The position numbers and the translations under genes were made by a program. Source: Elusimicrobia bacterium GWA2_62_23 (lineage in GTDB: Bacteria; Elusimicrobiota; Elusimicrobia; Elusimicrobiales; UBA9959). Taken from it: a stretch of DNA of 64,000 bases. The stretch is taken from positions 126,879 through 190,878 of the forward strand of contig MGTV01000008.1 in NCBI GenBank assembly GCA_001799635.1, read 5' to 3'. Below are positions 7,963 to 16,364 of the stretch, one piece after another; position 1 is the first letter of the stretch, and each line of letters begins with the position of its first letter. Below the pieces are notes generated by a model, which did not search any database, had not been told where the DNA came from, and saw only the letters and a program-made list of their open reading frames with translations.

Positions 7963-9072
7963 ATGAAGAAAGCTTTGATCACCGGTATTACTGGCCAGGA
8001 CGGTTCCTATCTGGCTGAACTCCTCTTAGGGAAAGGTTACGAAGTGCACGGCATACGGCGCCGCGCCGCCTCGGTGAACACCGCCCGCATAGCCAACGTG
8101 CTTAAGCACCCGCGCCTGAAGCTGCACTACGGCGACCTTACCGATTCCACTAACCTTACACGGCTCATAGCCGAGATAAAGCCAGAAGAGATATATAACC
8201 TGGGCGCGCAGAGCCACGTGGCCGTGAGCTTTGAAGAGCCGGAATACACGGCCGACTGCGACGGGCTGGGCACCATGCGCATCCTGGAAGCCGTCCGCCT
8301 GCTGGGCCTGCAGAAAAAGACACGCATTTACCAGGCCTCCACTTCCGAGCTGTTCGGTAAGGTGCAGGAGATCCCCCAGAGCGAAAAGACGCCGTTCTAT
8401 CCGCGCAGCCCCTACGGCGTGGCCAAGATGTACGCCTTCTGGATCACGGTGAATTACCGCGAATCCTACGGCATGTTCGCCAGCAACGGCATCCTCTTCA
8501 ACCACGAGAGCCCGCTGCGCGGCGACGAGTTCGTGACCCGCAAGATAACCCGCGCCATGGGCCGCATACTGCTGGGCCAGCAGGATTGCCTCTACATGGG
8601 CAACATGAACTCCCTGCGCGACTGGGGCCACGCCAAGGACTACGTGCGGGCCATGTGGCTGATCCTGCAGCAGAAGAAGTCCGAGGATTTCGTGATAGCC
8701 ACGGGCAAGCAGTACTCCGTGCGCAAATTCATAGAGCTCGCGGCCAAGGAACTCGGCATCTCCATCTCCTGGCAGGGCAAAGGCACCGCCGAGCGGGGCG
8801 TGGTGAAGGCCGTTAAGCCCCTGCCCGGCCTGGAGGGAGAGGTGAAGGTGAAGAAGGGCGACGTGATAGTGCGCGTGGACCCTAAGTTCTACCGCCCCGC
8901 CGAGGTGGAGACCCTGCTGGGCAACCCCGGCAAGAGCCGCCGCGTGCTGGGCTGGAAGCCCGAGATTTCCTTTGAAGGCCTGGTGAGCGAGATGGCGGCC
9001 AGCGACCTCAAGCTGGCGCTCAGCGAACACTGCCTGCGCAAAGCCGGCTACGGGGACATAAAGAGCTGCTGA
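7963..9072 (+). CDS. gmd: GDP-mannose 4,6-dehydratase
   Basis: Converts GDP-D-mannose to GDP-4-keto-6-deoxymannose, precursor of GDP-fucose, colitose, perosamine and rhamnose. It opens with [21 protein letters not shown], the Gmd NADP-binding signature. It has STSELFGK (Ser/Thr-Glu region), [12 protein letters not shown] with YxxxK, and [18 protein letters not shown], which is diagnostic of Gmd. At 369 residues it is full length. An AAGGCGG ribosome-binding site precedes the ATG. A nucleotidyltransferase/HEPN toxin-antitoxin pair separates it from a second gmd-like gene. Confidence 0.96.
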   Translation: MKKALITGITGQDGSYLAELLLGKGYEVHGIRRRAASVNTARIANVLKHPRLKLHYGDLTDSTNLTRLIAEIKPEEIYNLGAQSHVAVSFEEPEYTADCDGLGTMRILEAVRLLGLQKKTRIYQASTSELFGKVQEIPQSEKTPFYPRSPYGVAKMYAFWITVNYRESYGMFASNGILFNHESPLRGDEFVTRKITRAMGRILLGQQDCLYMGNMNSLRDWGHAKDYVRAMWLILQQKKSEDFVIATGKQYSVRKFIELAAKELGISISWQGKGTAERGVVKAVKPLPGLEGEVKVKKGDVIVRVDPKFYRPAEVETLLGNPGKSRRVLGWKPEISFEGLVSEMAASDLKLALSEHCLRKAGYGDIKSC

Positions 9073-9091
9073 TGCTGGAGAGGAAAGAAGA

Positions 9092-9385
9092 ATGACTTTT
9101 TACGATATCAAGTCGCGGATCCTTCCCGTCCTTGTCCGACAGGGAGTTTTAAAAGCTTCATTGTTCGGATCTTTCGCCAGGAACGAAGCCGCCAGAAACA
9201 GCGATGTCGATATTCTCGTCAAGCTTGCTAAGAATAAAAGCCTGCTTGACCTTGTGGCGCTGCGCCTGGAATTGATGGAAAAACTGGGCAAGAAGGTTGA
9301 TGTCCTGACTTATGACTCCATAAATCCCTTGTTGAAAGACAGGATCATGAAGGAGCAAAAGCTCATATATGAAAAAAGAGCCTAA
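9092..9385 (+). CDS. mntA: MntA-type minimal nucleotidyltransferase antitoxin
   Basis: A 97-residue minimal nucleotidyltransferase. SLFGSFARNEAARNSDVDILV is the GS-X10-DxD polymerase-beta signature, with a further acidic residue in KVDVLTYD. In characterised type VII systems MntA neutralises its HEPN partner by adding AMP groups to a tyrosine. An SD-like GGAGAGG lies upstream, and its end overlaps hepT by 17 bp. It starts 19 bp after gmd, so it is likely transcribed with the sugar operon as well as coupled to hepT. Confidence 0.88.
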   Translation: MTFYDIKSRILPVLVRQGVLKASLFGSFARNEAARNSDVDILVKLAKNKSLLDLVALRLELMEKLGKKVDVLTYDSINPLLKDRIMKEQKLIYEKRA

Positions 9386-9710
9386 GATCTTCATCGCTCA
9401 CATACTGGAAAGTATCAGCGAGATAGAGGGCTATACTTCCGGCATGACTTTAGCCGGGTTCCTCAAGTCAAAACTGGTGCAGGACGCCTCCATCCGGCGT
9501 CTGGAAATAATAGGAGAGGCGGTAAAGCGGATTCCCTCTGCCACGAGGGCGGAGGCAAAAGACATTCCTTGGAAGCAGATAGCGGGCCTGCGCGACATCC
9601 TAATACATGAGTATTTCGGGGTGGATATAAAACTGGTCTGGAAAGTTATACGGACTGACCTGCCGGAACTCAAGCGGAATATGTCAGCCTTGCTTAAGGT
9701 CGTTTCGTGA
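9369..9710 (+). CDS. hepT: HepT-type HEPN ribonuclease toxin
   Basis: A 113-residue all-helical HEPN (DUF86) protein. The catalytic RX4H motif is GLRDILIHEYFGVD (Arg-Asp-Ile-Leu-Ile-His), and the following EYF tyrosine is the kind of site AMPylated by MntA in studied pairs. HepT cuts tRNA or mRNA when free. The start overlaps mntA by 17 bp, and its TGA overlaps the ATG of the second gmd-like gene by one base. This toxin-antitoxin pair is thus translationally embedded between two dehydratase genes. Confidence 0.88.
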   Translation: MKKEPKIFIAHILESISEIEGYTSGMTLAGFLKSKLVQDASIRRLEIIGEAVKRIPSATRAEAKDIPWKQIAGLRDILIHEYFGVDIKLVWKVIRTDLPELKRNMSALLKVVS

Positions 9711-10726
9711 TGAAAACAGCGCTTATCACCGGGGTGCGCGGCCAGGATGGCGCGTACCTCAGCCAATTACTGCTCTCCAAGGGCTACGAGGTTTACGGCG
9801 CCGACCGCAGCGGCGATTCCGGCCTGTGGCGCTTTCGCGAGCTGGGCATAGAGGGGCGGGTAAAGGAAGTTTACCTGGACATCCTCGAGCTTTCCAACAT
9901 CATGGACGTGATGGAGAAGGTGCGCCCCGACGAGATCTATAACTTCGCGGCGCAGAGCTTCGTTCAGACCTCCTTCGAGCAGCCCATTCTTACCGCCGAG
10001 ATAAACGCCATAGGCGTGGCCCGCCTGCTGGAAGCGGCCCGCAAGGTATGCCCCGGGGCTAGGTTCTTCCAGGCCTCCACCGCCGAGCTGTTCGGCGGCA
10101 CGGGCGCGGCACCCAAGTCCGAAGGCACCGATTTCCATCCCAAAAGTCCGTACGCCGTGGCCAAGCTCTATGCCCATTGGCTCACGGTGAACTATCGCGA
10201 GGCCTACGGCCTGCACGCCAGTTGCGGCATCCTCTTCAACCACGAAAGCCCCATGCGCGGCGAGGAATTCCTCACGCGCAAGATCTCCCTGGCCGCCGCC
10301 CGCATAAAGAAAGGCGCGCAGGAGAAAGTGGCCGTGGGCAACCTGGAAGGCCGCCGCGACTGGGGCTACGCCGTGGAATACGTGGACGCCATGTGGCGCA
10401 TGCTGCAGCAGCCCAAGGCCGGCGACTACGTGCTGGCCACCGGCGAAACGCACACGGTGCGCGAGTTCATAGAAGCGGCTTTCGCCGCCGCCGGCCTGCC
10501 CCTGCGCTGGGAGGGGAAGGGCGTTGAAGAGCGCGGCGTGGACGCCGACGGAAAGACCAGAGTAGAAGTGTCGAAGGAATTTTACCGCCCCACCGAAGTG
10601 GAATGCCTGACCGGCGACGCGGCCAAAGCCCGCGCCGCCCTGGGCTGGAAGCCCGCGACCGGGTTCAAGGACCTGGCCGCGCTGATGGTGGCGGCGGATA
10701 TGAAGCGCCTGGAGGAAAAAAGATGA
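9710..10726 (+). CDS. Second GDP-mannose 4,6-dehydratase-like enzyme
   Basis: A 338-residue Gmd paralogue. It has TALITGVRGQDGAYLSQLLL, ASTAELFGG, SPYAVAKLYAHW (YxxxK) and FNHESPMRGEEFLTRKI, all Gmd-type motifs. It is about 30 residues shorter than gmd at 7963 and lacks the extra loop near [17 protein letters not shown] at 9707 is in frame, but the ATG at 9710, overlapping the hepT stop, is preferred. Its substrate is probably GDP-mannose; a related GDP-hexose, or a different regulation from the first copy, is possible. The stop overlaps manC (ATGA). Confidence 0.85.
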   Translation: MKTALITGVRGQDGAYLSQLLLSKGYEVYGADRSGDSGLWRFRELGIEGRVKEVYLDILELSNIMDVMEKVRPDEIYNFAAQSFVQTSFEQPILTAEINAIGVARLLEAARKVCPGARFFQASTAELFGGTGAAPKSEGTDFHPKSPYAVAKLYAHWLTVNYREAYGLHASCGILFNHESPMRGEEFLTRKISLAAARIKKGAQEKVAVGNLEGRRDWGYAVEYVDAMWRMLQQPKAGDYVLATGETHTVREFIEAAFAAAGLPLRWEGKGVEERGVDADGKTRVEVSKEFYRPTEVECLTGDAAKARAALGWKPATGFKDLAALMVAADMKRLEEKR

Positions 10727-12132
10727 AAGCTGTTATTCTCGCCGGAGGTTCCGGTACCCGCCTGTGGCCCGTTTCCCGCTACGGCCTGCCCAAACAATTC
10801 ATAAAGCTCAACGGCGGCAAGTCCCTGCTGTGCCAGACGGTAGAACGCCTGGCCGCGGTGGTGCCGCTGCACGACATTTACGTGATCACCAACGAGGATT
10901 ACCGCTTCCACGTGCAGGCTGACCTGCGCTCGGTGTCCCCGACCATAGAGAACAACGTTATCCTGGAGCCCGTGGGCCGCAACACCGCCCCGGCCATAGC
11001 CCTGGTAATGAAGTACTGCCAGGAGAAGCTCAAGAGCCCTAAGGACGAGGTCATCTTCATCTGCCCGTCGGACCACATCATAGAGCCGGTGGAAAAGTTC
11101 GCCCGCTACGCCCGCCAGGCCGAGACCGCCGCCAAGGCCGGCAGCATAGTCACCTTCGGCATAAAGCCCAGCCGCCCCGAGACGGGCTACGGCTACATCA
11201 AGAAGGGCGGCAAGCCGGCCGCCGACGGCGGGGTGTTCAAGGTGGAGAAGTTCGCCGAGAAACCCGACGCCAAGACCGCCGAGAAGTACCTGGCCGACGG
11301 TAATTATTACTGGAATTCCGGCATGTTCGCCTTCACCATAGGCACCATGCTGGCCGAGTTCAAGGCGCACGCCGCCGAGATCAGCCGCAAAATGCCGCAG
11401 GCCTTCGCCAAAATGGTGGCCGACTTCAAGAGCATGCCGTCCATTTCCATAGACTACGCGGTCATGGAGAAATCCCGCAAGGCCGCGGTGCTGCCCATAG
11501 ACATCCTCTGGTCAGACGTTGGTTCCTGGGATTCCCTGCACGAGGTGATAGAGCCCGACGGGGACGGCAACGTGAAGGTGGGGGACGTGCTGGCCCTGGA
11601 TACCAAGAAGACCATAATCATGGGCGAGAAGCGCCTGATCTCCACCATAGGCCTCAAGGACCTCATCATCATAGACACCACCGACGCCCTGCTCATAGCC
11701 AGGCGCGGCCAGGCACAGCGCGTGAAGGAAGTGGTGGACATTCTCAAAGAGCGCAAGCGCAAGGAAGTGGTGGAGCACATGACCACCTACCGCCCCTGGG
11801 GCAGCTATACCATCCTGGAAGAGGGGCCGCGCTACAAGATAAAGCGCATAGTGGTGAAGCCAGGACACAAGCTCAGCCACCAGCTGCATTACCACCGCAG
11901 CGAGCACTGGATTATAGTGAAAGGCACCGCCAAGGTGACGCTTAACGGCAAGGCCTCCCTGGTGCACGAGAACGAGAGCACCTACGTGCCCAAGTCCACC
12001 GAGCACCGCCTGGAGAACCCCGGCAAGGTGCCGCTGGAGATGATCGAGGTGCAGAACGGCGAGTACGTGGGCGAGGACGACATAGTGCGGTTCAGCGACA
12101 TCTACGGCCGCGGCGAGAAGGCCAGGGTTTAA
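10723..12132 (+). CDS. manC: Mannose-1-phosphate guanylyltransferase / mannose-6-phosphate isomerase
   Basis: Bifunctional type II enzyme (ManC/AlgA/XanB) supplying GDP-mannose. The N-terminal guanylyltransferase starts MKAVILAGGSGTRLWPVSR and has the NTAPAIALV block. The C-terminal cupin (about residues 350-465) has RPWGSYTILEEG and QLHYHRSEHWIIVKG, the metal-binding isomerase motif. The track start at 10603 lies in the upstream gene; the ATG at 10723 overlaps its stop (ATGA), giving 469 residues. It feeds the two Gmd enzymes upstream. After it the gene style changes to the TPP/aldolase block. Confidence 0.95.
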   Translation: MKAVILAGGSGTRLWPVSRYGLPKQFIKLNGGKSLLCQTVERLAAVVPLHDIYVITNEDYRFHVQADLRSVSPTIENNVILEPVGRNTAPAIALVMKYCQEKLKSPKDEVIFICPSDHIIEPVEKFARYARQAETAAKAGSIVTFGIKPSRPETGYGYIKKGGKPAADGGVFKVEKFAEKPDAKTAEKYLADGNYYWNSGMFAFTIGTMLAEFKAHAAEISRKMPQAFAKMVADFKSMPSISIDYAVMEKSRKAAVLPIDILWSDVGSWDSLHEVIEPDGDGNVKVGDVLALDTKKTIIMGEKRLISTIGLKDLIIIDTTDALLIARRGQAQRVKEVVDILKERKRKEVVEHMTTYRPWGSYTILEEGPRYKIKRIVVKPGHKLSHQLHYHRSEHWIIVKGTAKVTLNGKASLVHENESTYVPKSTEHRLENPGKVPLEMIEVQNGEYVGEDDIVRFSDIYGRGEKARV

Positions 12133-12158
12133 GCCGACATCACGGAGAGCTGGTTCTG

Positions 12159-13052
12159 ATGGCGAACAAGGAAAAGGTCCTTTTGACCGGCGGTAGCGGG
12201 TTTATCGGGAGGAATCTCCTGGAATCTTCGCTTTCCGTGAAATACGAGCTGCTGGCGCCCAGCCACGCCGACCTGGATCTGCTGGACGACGGGGCGGTGG
12301 CCGGGTATTTCTCACGCAATAAAATCGATTTTGTGGTGCACACCGCCTGCAAACCGGGACACCGCAACGCGAAGGACCCTAGCGCGTTGTTCTATTCCAA
12401 CACGCGGATGTTCTTTAACCTGGCCGCCAATTCGAAGCGTTATAGGCGGATGCTCGTGATAGGTTCCGGTGCGGTGTATGACATGCGCCATTACCGCCCG
12501 AAGATGAAAGAGGAATATTTCGGGGAACACATCCCGGAGGACGAGCACGGCTTTTCCAAATATGTCTGCGGCAGGCAGTTGGAGAGCGCGGCTAATATAG
12601 TGGACCTGCGGGTTTTCGGCATATTCGGTAAATACGAAGACTACGCCATACGCTTTATCTCCAACATGATCTGTAAAGCCCTCTTCGACCTGCCTCTGAC
12701 GATAAAGCAGAACCGCCGGTTTGATTATCTCAGGGCGGAGGACCTGTTTCCCGTTATAGAATTTTTCCTGGCCAATAAGCCGGCCCATAAGGCGTATAAC
12801 GTCACCCCGGACGACTCCATAGAACTTCTCGAGTTGGCCAGGCTGGTGCTGAAGATCTCCGGCAAGAGTCTGCCTATCGAGGTGGCGCAGCCGGGGCTGG
12901 GACTGGAATACAGCGGGGATAATTCCAGGCTCAGGGGGGAAGTGAAGGCGTTGGCTTTTACCCCCGTCGAGAGAGCCGTCAAGGAACTTTTTGACTGGTA
13001 TAGCGCCCGCAAGTCCGAACTGGACAAAGGACTCCTGCTGGCCGATAAATGA
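12159..13052 (+). CDS. NAD-dependent epimerase/dehydratase family protein (fucose synthase/RmlD-like), unusual active site
   Basis: Extended SDR of 297 residues. It starts KVLLTGGSGFIGRNLLES, with the region APSHADLDLL typical of GDP-fucose synthase and RmlD relatives. The catalytic-site stretch reads GFSKYVCGRQLES, so the expected YxxxK appears as YxxxR. This is either a substitution or a sign that the neighbouring Lys is used. It probably reduces or epimerises a nucleotide-keto-sugar; an analogous reductase finishes CDP-yersiniose synthesis. The RBS is CGGAGAG. The stop overlaps the TPP enzyme start (ATGA). First gene of the five-gene block inserted between manC and fcl. Confidence 0.75.
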   Translation: MANKEKVLLTGGSGFIGRNLLESSLSVKYELLAPSHADLDLLDDGAVAGYFSRNKIDFVVHTACKPGHRNAKDPSALFYSNTRMFFNLAANSKRYRRMLVIGSGAVYDMRHYRPKMKEEYFGEHIPEDEHGFSKYVCGRQLESAANIVDLRVFGIFGKYEDYAIRFISNMICKALFDLPLTIKQNRRFDYLRAEDLFPVIEFFLANKPAHKAYNVTPDDSIELLELARLVLKISGKSLPIEVAQPGLGLEYSGDNSRLRGEVKALAFTPVERAVKELFDWYSARKSELDKGLLLADK

Positions 13053-14848
13053 GCGGGTTTATGATAAGACTTTCCGATTATGTGGTGAAGCGGCTGGAAG
13101 AACACGGCGTCAGGCACGTGTTCATGATCTCCGGCGGCGGGGCCATGCATCTCAACGACGCCGTGGGGAAAGCCCGGCGTATCAAGTATTTTTGCAACCA
13201 CCACGAGCAGGCATCCGCGATGGGCGCGGAAGGCTATTCCCGTGTTTCGGATAAGCTCGGCGTCACTATAGTTACCACCGGTCCTGGCGGGACTAACGCC
13301 CTTACCGGGGTAATAGGCCAGTGGCTGGATTCGGTTCCGGCACTTTACATTTCCGGCCAGGTCAAGTTCAAGACCACTACCGCGTCCTGCCCGCAATTGG
13401 GCCTCCGCCAGCTCGGAGATCAGGAGACCAATATCGTCGAAGTCGTAAGGCCGGTCACCAAGTTCGCGCAGATGCTGACCGATCCGTATCAGGTTAAAGA
13501 CCTGCTGGATAAAGCCGTTCACCTTGCGACGTCCGGCCGCCCCGGCCCCGTCTGGCTGGATATCCCTTTGGACGTGCAGGCGGCGTTGATCGACGAAGCC
13601 AAACTGACTTCCCGCAGGCCCGGGTTCCGCTCGCGCAGGCCCGGTCTCTCCGCTCAGGTTGAGAGAACGGTCAGGCTATTGCTCGCCGCGAAGAGGCCGG
13701 TGCTGCTCGCCGGCCACGGAATACGTTTGGCCGGCGCGCAGCAAGAACTGGAAAGACTGTCCGCCAGGTTAAAGGTCCCGGTACTCGCTACTTTCGGCGG
13801 ATTCGATCTGGTCCCCAACAGCAGCCCGTGGTTTTGCGGCCGCATCGGAACGCTGGGCACCCGCGGGGGCAATTTCTCCCTGCAGAATTCAGATCTGGTC
13901 ATCTCCCTCGGTTCCCGCAATAACATCCGGCAAGTCAGTTACGACTGGGCCAATTTCGCCAAAAGAGCGAAAAAAATAGTGGTGGATATAGATCCCGCCG
14001 AACTGACAAAGCCCACCATAAAGCCAGACCTGACGGTGAAGGCCGACGTGAAAGATTTCATGGCGGCCCTGTTGGCCGCGCTTCCCGAGAAGGGACCTGC
14101 GGATTTTTCGGGCTGGCTGGCCTGGTGCCGCGAGCGTAACCGCAGATACCCGGTGGTGCTGGAAGAGTACCGCAAACTTAAGACAAGGGTCAACCCGTAT
14201 CATTTCATGGAAACGCTCACGTCCATGCTGGGCCCGGATACACCGGTGGTGGCGGGGAACGGCTCGGCCTGCGTCTGCCTCTTTCAGGCAGGCGTCGTCC
14301 ACAGAGGCCAGCGGCTCTTCTGGAATTCCGGCTGCGCCTCCATGGGCTACGACCTGCCTGCCGCTATAGGGGCCTGTCTCGGCAGCGGCGGGAAAGACAC
14401 GGTCTGCCTGGCGGGTGACGGCAGTATCATGATGAATCTCCAGGAACTGGCCACCGTGGCGCATTACCGGCTGCCGCTGAAGATATTCGTGCTCAACAAT
14501 GCCGGCTACGGGTCCATCCGGCAGACGCAGGAGAATTTCTTCCAGGGCCGCTATGTCGCCTGCGACGCGGGTTCCGGGGTGGGCTTCCCTGATTTTGTCC
14601 GGGTCGGCGCGGCTTTCGGCTTCAGGACCGAGATAATAGACTCGGTGCGGACCATGAGCGCTAAACTCCGGAGGGTGCTGGCGTCGAAAGGCCCGGTCCT
14701 TTGCGATGTCCGCCTTCCGGCTGACCACAAGTTCATGCCGAAGCTTTCTTCCGAGAAGCGGCCGGACGGCAGTATGGTTTCAAAGCCGCTTGAGGATATG
14801 TGGCCTTTCCTCGACGGAGCGGAACTGCGCTCTAACATGATAGGCTGA
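13049..14848 (+). CDS. Acetolactate-synthase-like thiamine pyrophosphate enzyme (YerE-like candidate)
   Basis: A 599-residue TPP-dependent enzyme with the three-domain acetohydroxyacid synthase layout. The N-terminal domain has the activating glutamate in NHHEQASAMGAEGY, then TTGPGGTNALTG. The C-terminal TPP-binding motif is LAGDGSIMMNLQEL...NNAGYGSIRQ. There is no regulatory subunit or ilv gene nearby, so branched-chain amino-acid synthesis is unlikely. In Yersinia, the homologous YerE adds a two-carbon acetyl unit from pyruvate to CDP-3,6-dideoxy-4-ketoglucose; RfbFGH upstream could make that substrate. The ATG at 13049 overlaps the preceding stop; a second ATG at 13061 is possible. Family sure; YerE role inferred. 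Confidence 0.85.
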   Translation: MSGFMIRLSDYVVKRLEEHGVRHVFMISGGGAMHLNDAVGKARRIKYFCNHHEQASAMGAEGYSRVSDKLGVTIVTTGPGGTNALTGVIGQWLDSVPALYISGQVKFKTTTASCPQLGLRQLGDQETNIVEVVRPVTKFAQMLTDPYQVKDLLDKAVHLATSGRPGPVWLDIPLDVQAALIDEAKLTSRRPGFRSRRPGLSAQVERTVRLLLAAKRPVLLAGHGIRLAGAQQELERLSARLKVPVLATFGGFDLVPNSSPWFCGRIGTLGTRGGNFSLQNSDLVISLGSRNNIRQVSYDWANFAKRAKKIVVDIDPAELTKPTIKPDLTVKADVKDFMAALLAALPEKGPADFSGWLAWCRERNRRYPVVLEEYRKLKTRVNPYHFMETLTSMLGPDTPVVAGNGSACVCLFQAGVVHRGQRLFWNSGCASMGYDLPAAIGACLGSGGKDTVCLAGDGSIMMNLQELATVAHYRLPLKIFVLNNAGYGSIRQTQENFFQGRYVACDAGSGVGFPDFVRVGAAFGFRTEIIDSVRTMSAKLRRVLASKGPVLCDVRLPADHKFMPKLSSEKRPDGSMVSKPLEDMWPFLDGAELRSNMIG

Positions 14849-14883
14849 ACTCGGCGGCAAGAATCGAACAGGACGGAGATGCT

Positions 14884-15699
14884 ATGAATAATCTGGAAAG
14901 AAAGATGGTGGACGTGCTGCAGGACCTTAAGGAAAAGCATAATGTGGCCGGGATCAAGGCCGAGTTCGAGGCCGAAGGGACCCGTCTTGAGGAAGCGCTC
15001 CGGCTTAAAGAAGTAGTTACCCGGGCGGGTCTGGAACTGACCATAAAAGTGGGCGGGTGCGAGGCGCTAAAGGATATGTACGACGCCAGGTCTATCGGAG
15101 CCTGCCGGATAGTGGCCCCCATGATAGAGTCGCCGTACGCCCTGAAAAAATACCTGGGCGCGGCCAAGATAGTTTTTCCTAAAGAGGAGATACAGCAGAT
15201 CTCGCTTCTGGCCAACATAGAGACCATAATGGGCGTGCAGAATTTTGACGAGATGCTGAAGATAGACAGCATAAAGGAACTGGACGGCATAGTGCTCGGG
15301 CGCGTGGACATGACCGGCTCGCTAGGCATGACCCGCGAGGAGATAAATTCGGAACGGGTCTTCAATATAGCCAGGGACCTTTTCGTTAAAGCCAAGGCCG
15401 CCGGGCTGGAATGCGTTATTGGGGGGGGAGTGGCGAAGGAATCGCTGCCGTTCTTTAAGAACCTCCCCAAGGGGCTGCTGGACAGGTACGAGACCCGCAA
15501 GGTGATCTTTAAATGCCCCGAAGCTCTCTCCGACGACGCTCCGGACGGGATCTTAAAAGCCGTGGGGTTTGAACTGATGTGGCTCAAGAACAAACGGAAT
15601 TTTTACGGCGCTATCTACGCAGAAGACGAGCACCGCATCAACATGCTGGAAAAACGCTACAAGCGCCTGATAGAAGAGGCCGGGGTAAAGGGGTTATGA
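14884..15699 (+). CDS. HpcH/HpaI-family aldolase
   Basis: A 271-residue TIM-barrel protein of the HpcH/HpaI aldolase/citrate lyase family, which forms or breaks C-C bonds between pyruvate-like donors and aldehydes. Metal ligands are apparent in LLANIETIMG (Glu) and VLGRVDMTGSLGM (Asp), and PMIESPYAL is a conserved phosphate/pyruvate-site block. The C-terminus has a charged helix (DEHRINMLEKRYKRLI). RBS is GGACGGAG, 35 bp after the TPP gene. The stop overlaps the SDR start (ATGA). In this setting it may add a three-carbon unit to a sugar aldehyde, or supply a substrate for the cyclase two genes on. Substrate unknown. Confidence 0.8.
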   Translation: MNNLERKMVDVLQDLKEKHNVAGIKAEFEAEGTRLEEALRLKEVVTRAGLELTIKVGGCEALKDMYDARSIGACRIVAPMIESPYALKKYLGAAKIVFPKEEIQQISLLANIETIMGVQNFDEMLKIDSIKELDGIVLGRVDMTGSLGMTREEINSERVFNIARDLFVKAKAAGLECVIGGGVAKESLPFFKNLPKGLLDRYETRKVIFKCPEALSDDAPDGILKAVGFELMWLKNKRNFYGAIYAEDEHRINMLEKRYKRLIEEAGVKGL

Positions 15700-16364
15700 A
15701 GGGCCGCCGGGCTTTGATCACCGGGGCCTCACGGGGGATAGGACTTGCAACGGCGGAAGCTTTCCGGGCCCGGGGCGCGATGGTTATTGCCCCGTCTCAT
15801 TCCGAGTTGGACCTGGCCTCAGACGTCTCCATAGACAAGTACCTGGCGGGTCTTTCCGGAGGAGTCGACATTCTTGTGAACAACGCCGGCATAAATCCGC
15901 TCGGTTCAGCGGAAGAGTTTACTGATCCTGACCTGGAGGCCGTCTTGCAGGTGAACCTGAAGGCTCCTATGAGGCTTCTCCGGGGGCTTCTGCCGGCCAT
16001 GCGTGAAAGGGGTTACGGGCGGATAGTCAACGTCAGCTCCGTCTGGAGCTTCGTTTCCAAGCCTCGCCGGTTCGCCTATTCTTCGGTCAAGGCCGGAATT
16101 AACGGGATGACCCGCGCCGCGGCTGTGGAGTGCGCCAAGGCCGGTATTCTGGTCAATTCTGTGGCGCCCGGCTATGTTAATACCGAGCTCACCCGCAAGA
16201 ACAATTCGCCCGCGGAACTCGCGGCCATCTCCGCCGCTATCCCCGCCGGCCGTCTTGCGGAGCCTTCTGAAATAGCCGCGGTGATAGCCTTCCTGGCGTC
16301 TGAGCAGAACGCCTATATTACCGGGCAGACCATTGCCGTGGACGGAGGGTACACTTGCCTCTGA
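15696..16364 (+). CDS. Classical short-chain dehydrogenase/reductase (FabG-like)
   Basis: A 222-residue classical SDR, NAD(P)-dependent. The cofactor motif is TGASRGIG, NNAG is intact, and the catalytic Ser and YxxxK are in NVSSVW and AYSSVKAG. The C-terminal QTIAVDGGYTCL is the usual ending. The track start at 15579 is in the aldolase gene; the ATG at 15696 overlaps the aldolase stop. At about 222 residues it is shorter than most FabG (about 245). It probably reduces a ketone created by the TPP enzyme or aldolase. Its stop lies inside the start of the cyclase gene (10-bp overlap). Confidence 0.85.
   Translation: MKGRRALITGASRGIGLATAEAFRARGAMVIAPSHSELDLASDVSIDKYLAGLSGGVDILVNNAGINPLGSAEEFTDPDLEAVLQVNLKAPMRLLRGLLPAMRERGYGRIVNVSSVWSFVSKPRRFAYSSVKAGINGMTRAAAVECAKAGILVNSVAPGYVNTELTRKNNSPAELAAISAAIPAGRLAEPSEIAAVIAFLASEQNAYITGQTIAVDGGYTCL

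Noticed and set aside
9707-9712. GTG start at 9707 for the second gmd-like gene
   Set aside because: The ATG one codon later overlaps the hepT stop like other junctions in the locus and gives the normal N-terminus.
12189-12200. GGCGGTAGCGGG resembling the ops/JUMPstart element GGCGGTAGCGTG
   Set aside because: It lies inside the coding sequence and encodes the conserved Rossmann glycine motif (TGGSGFIG), so the match is explained by protein conservation.
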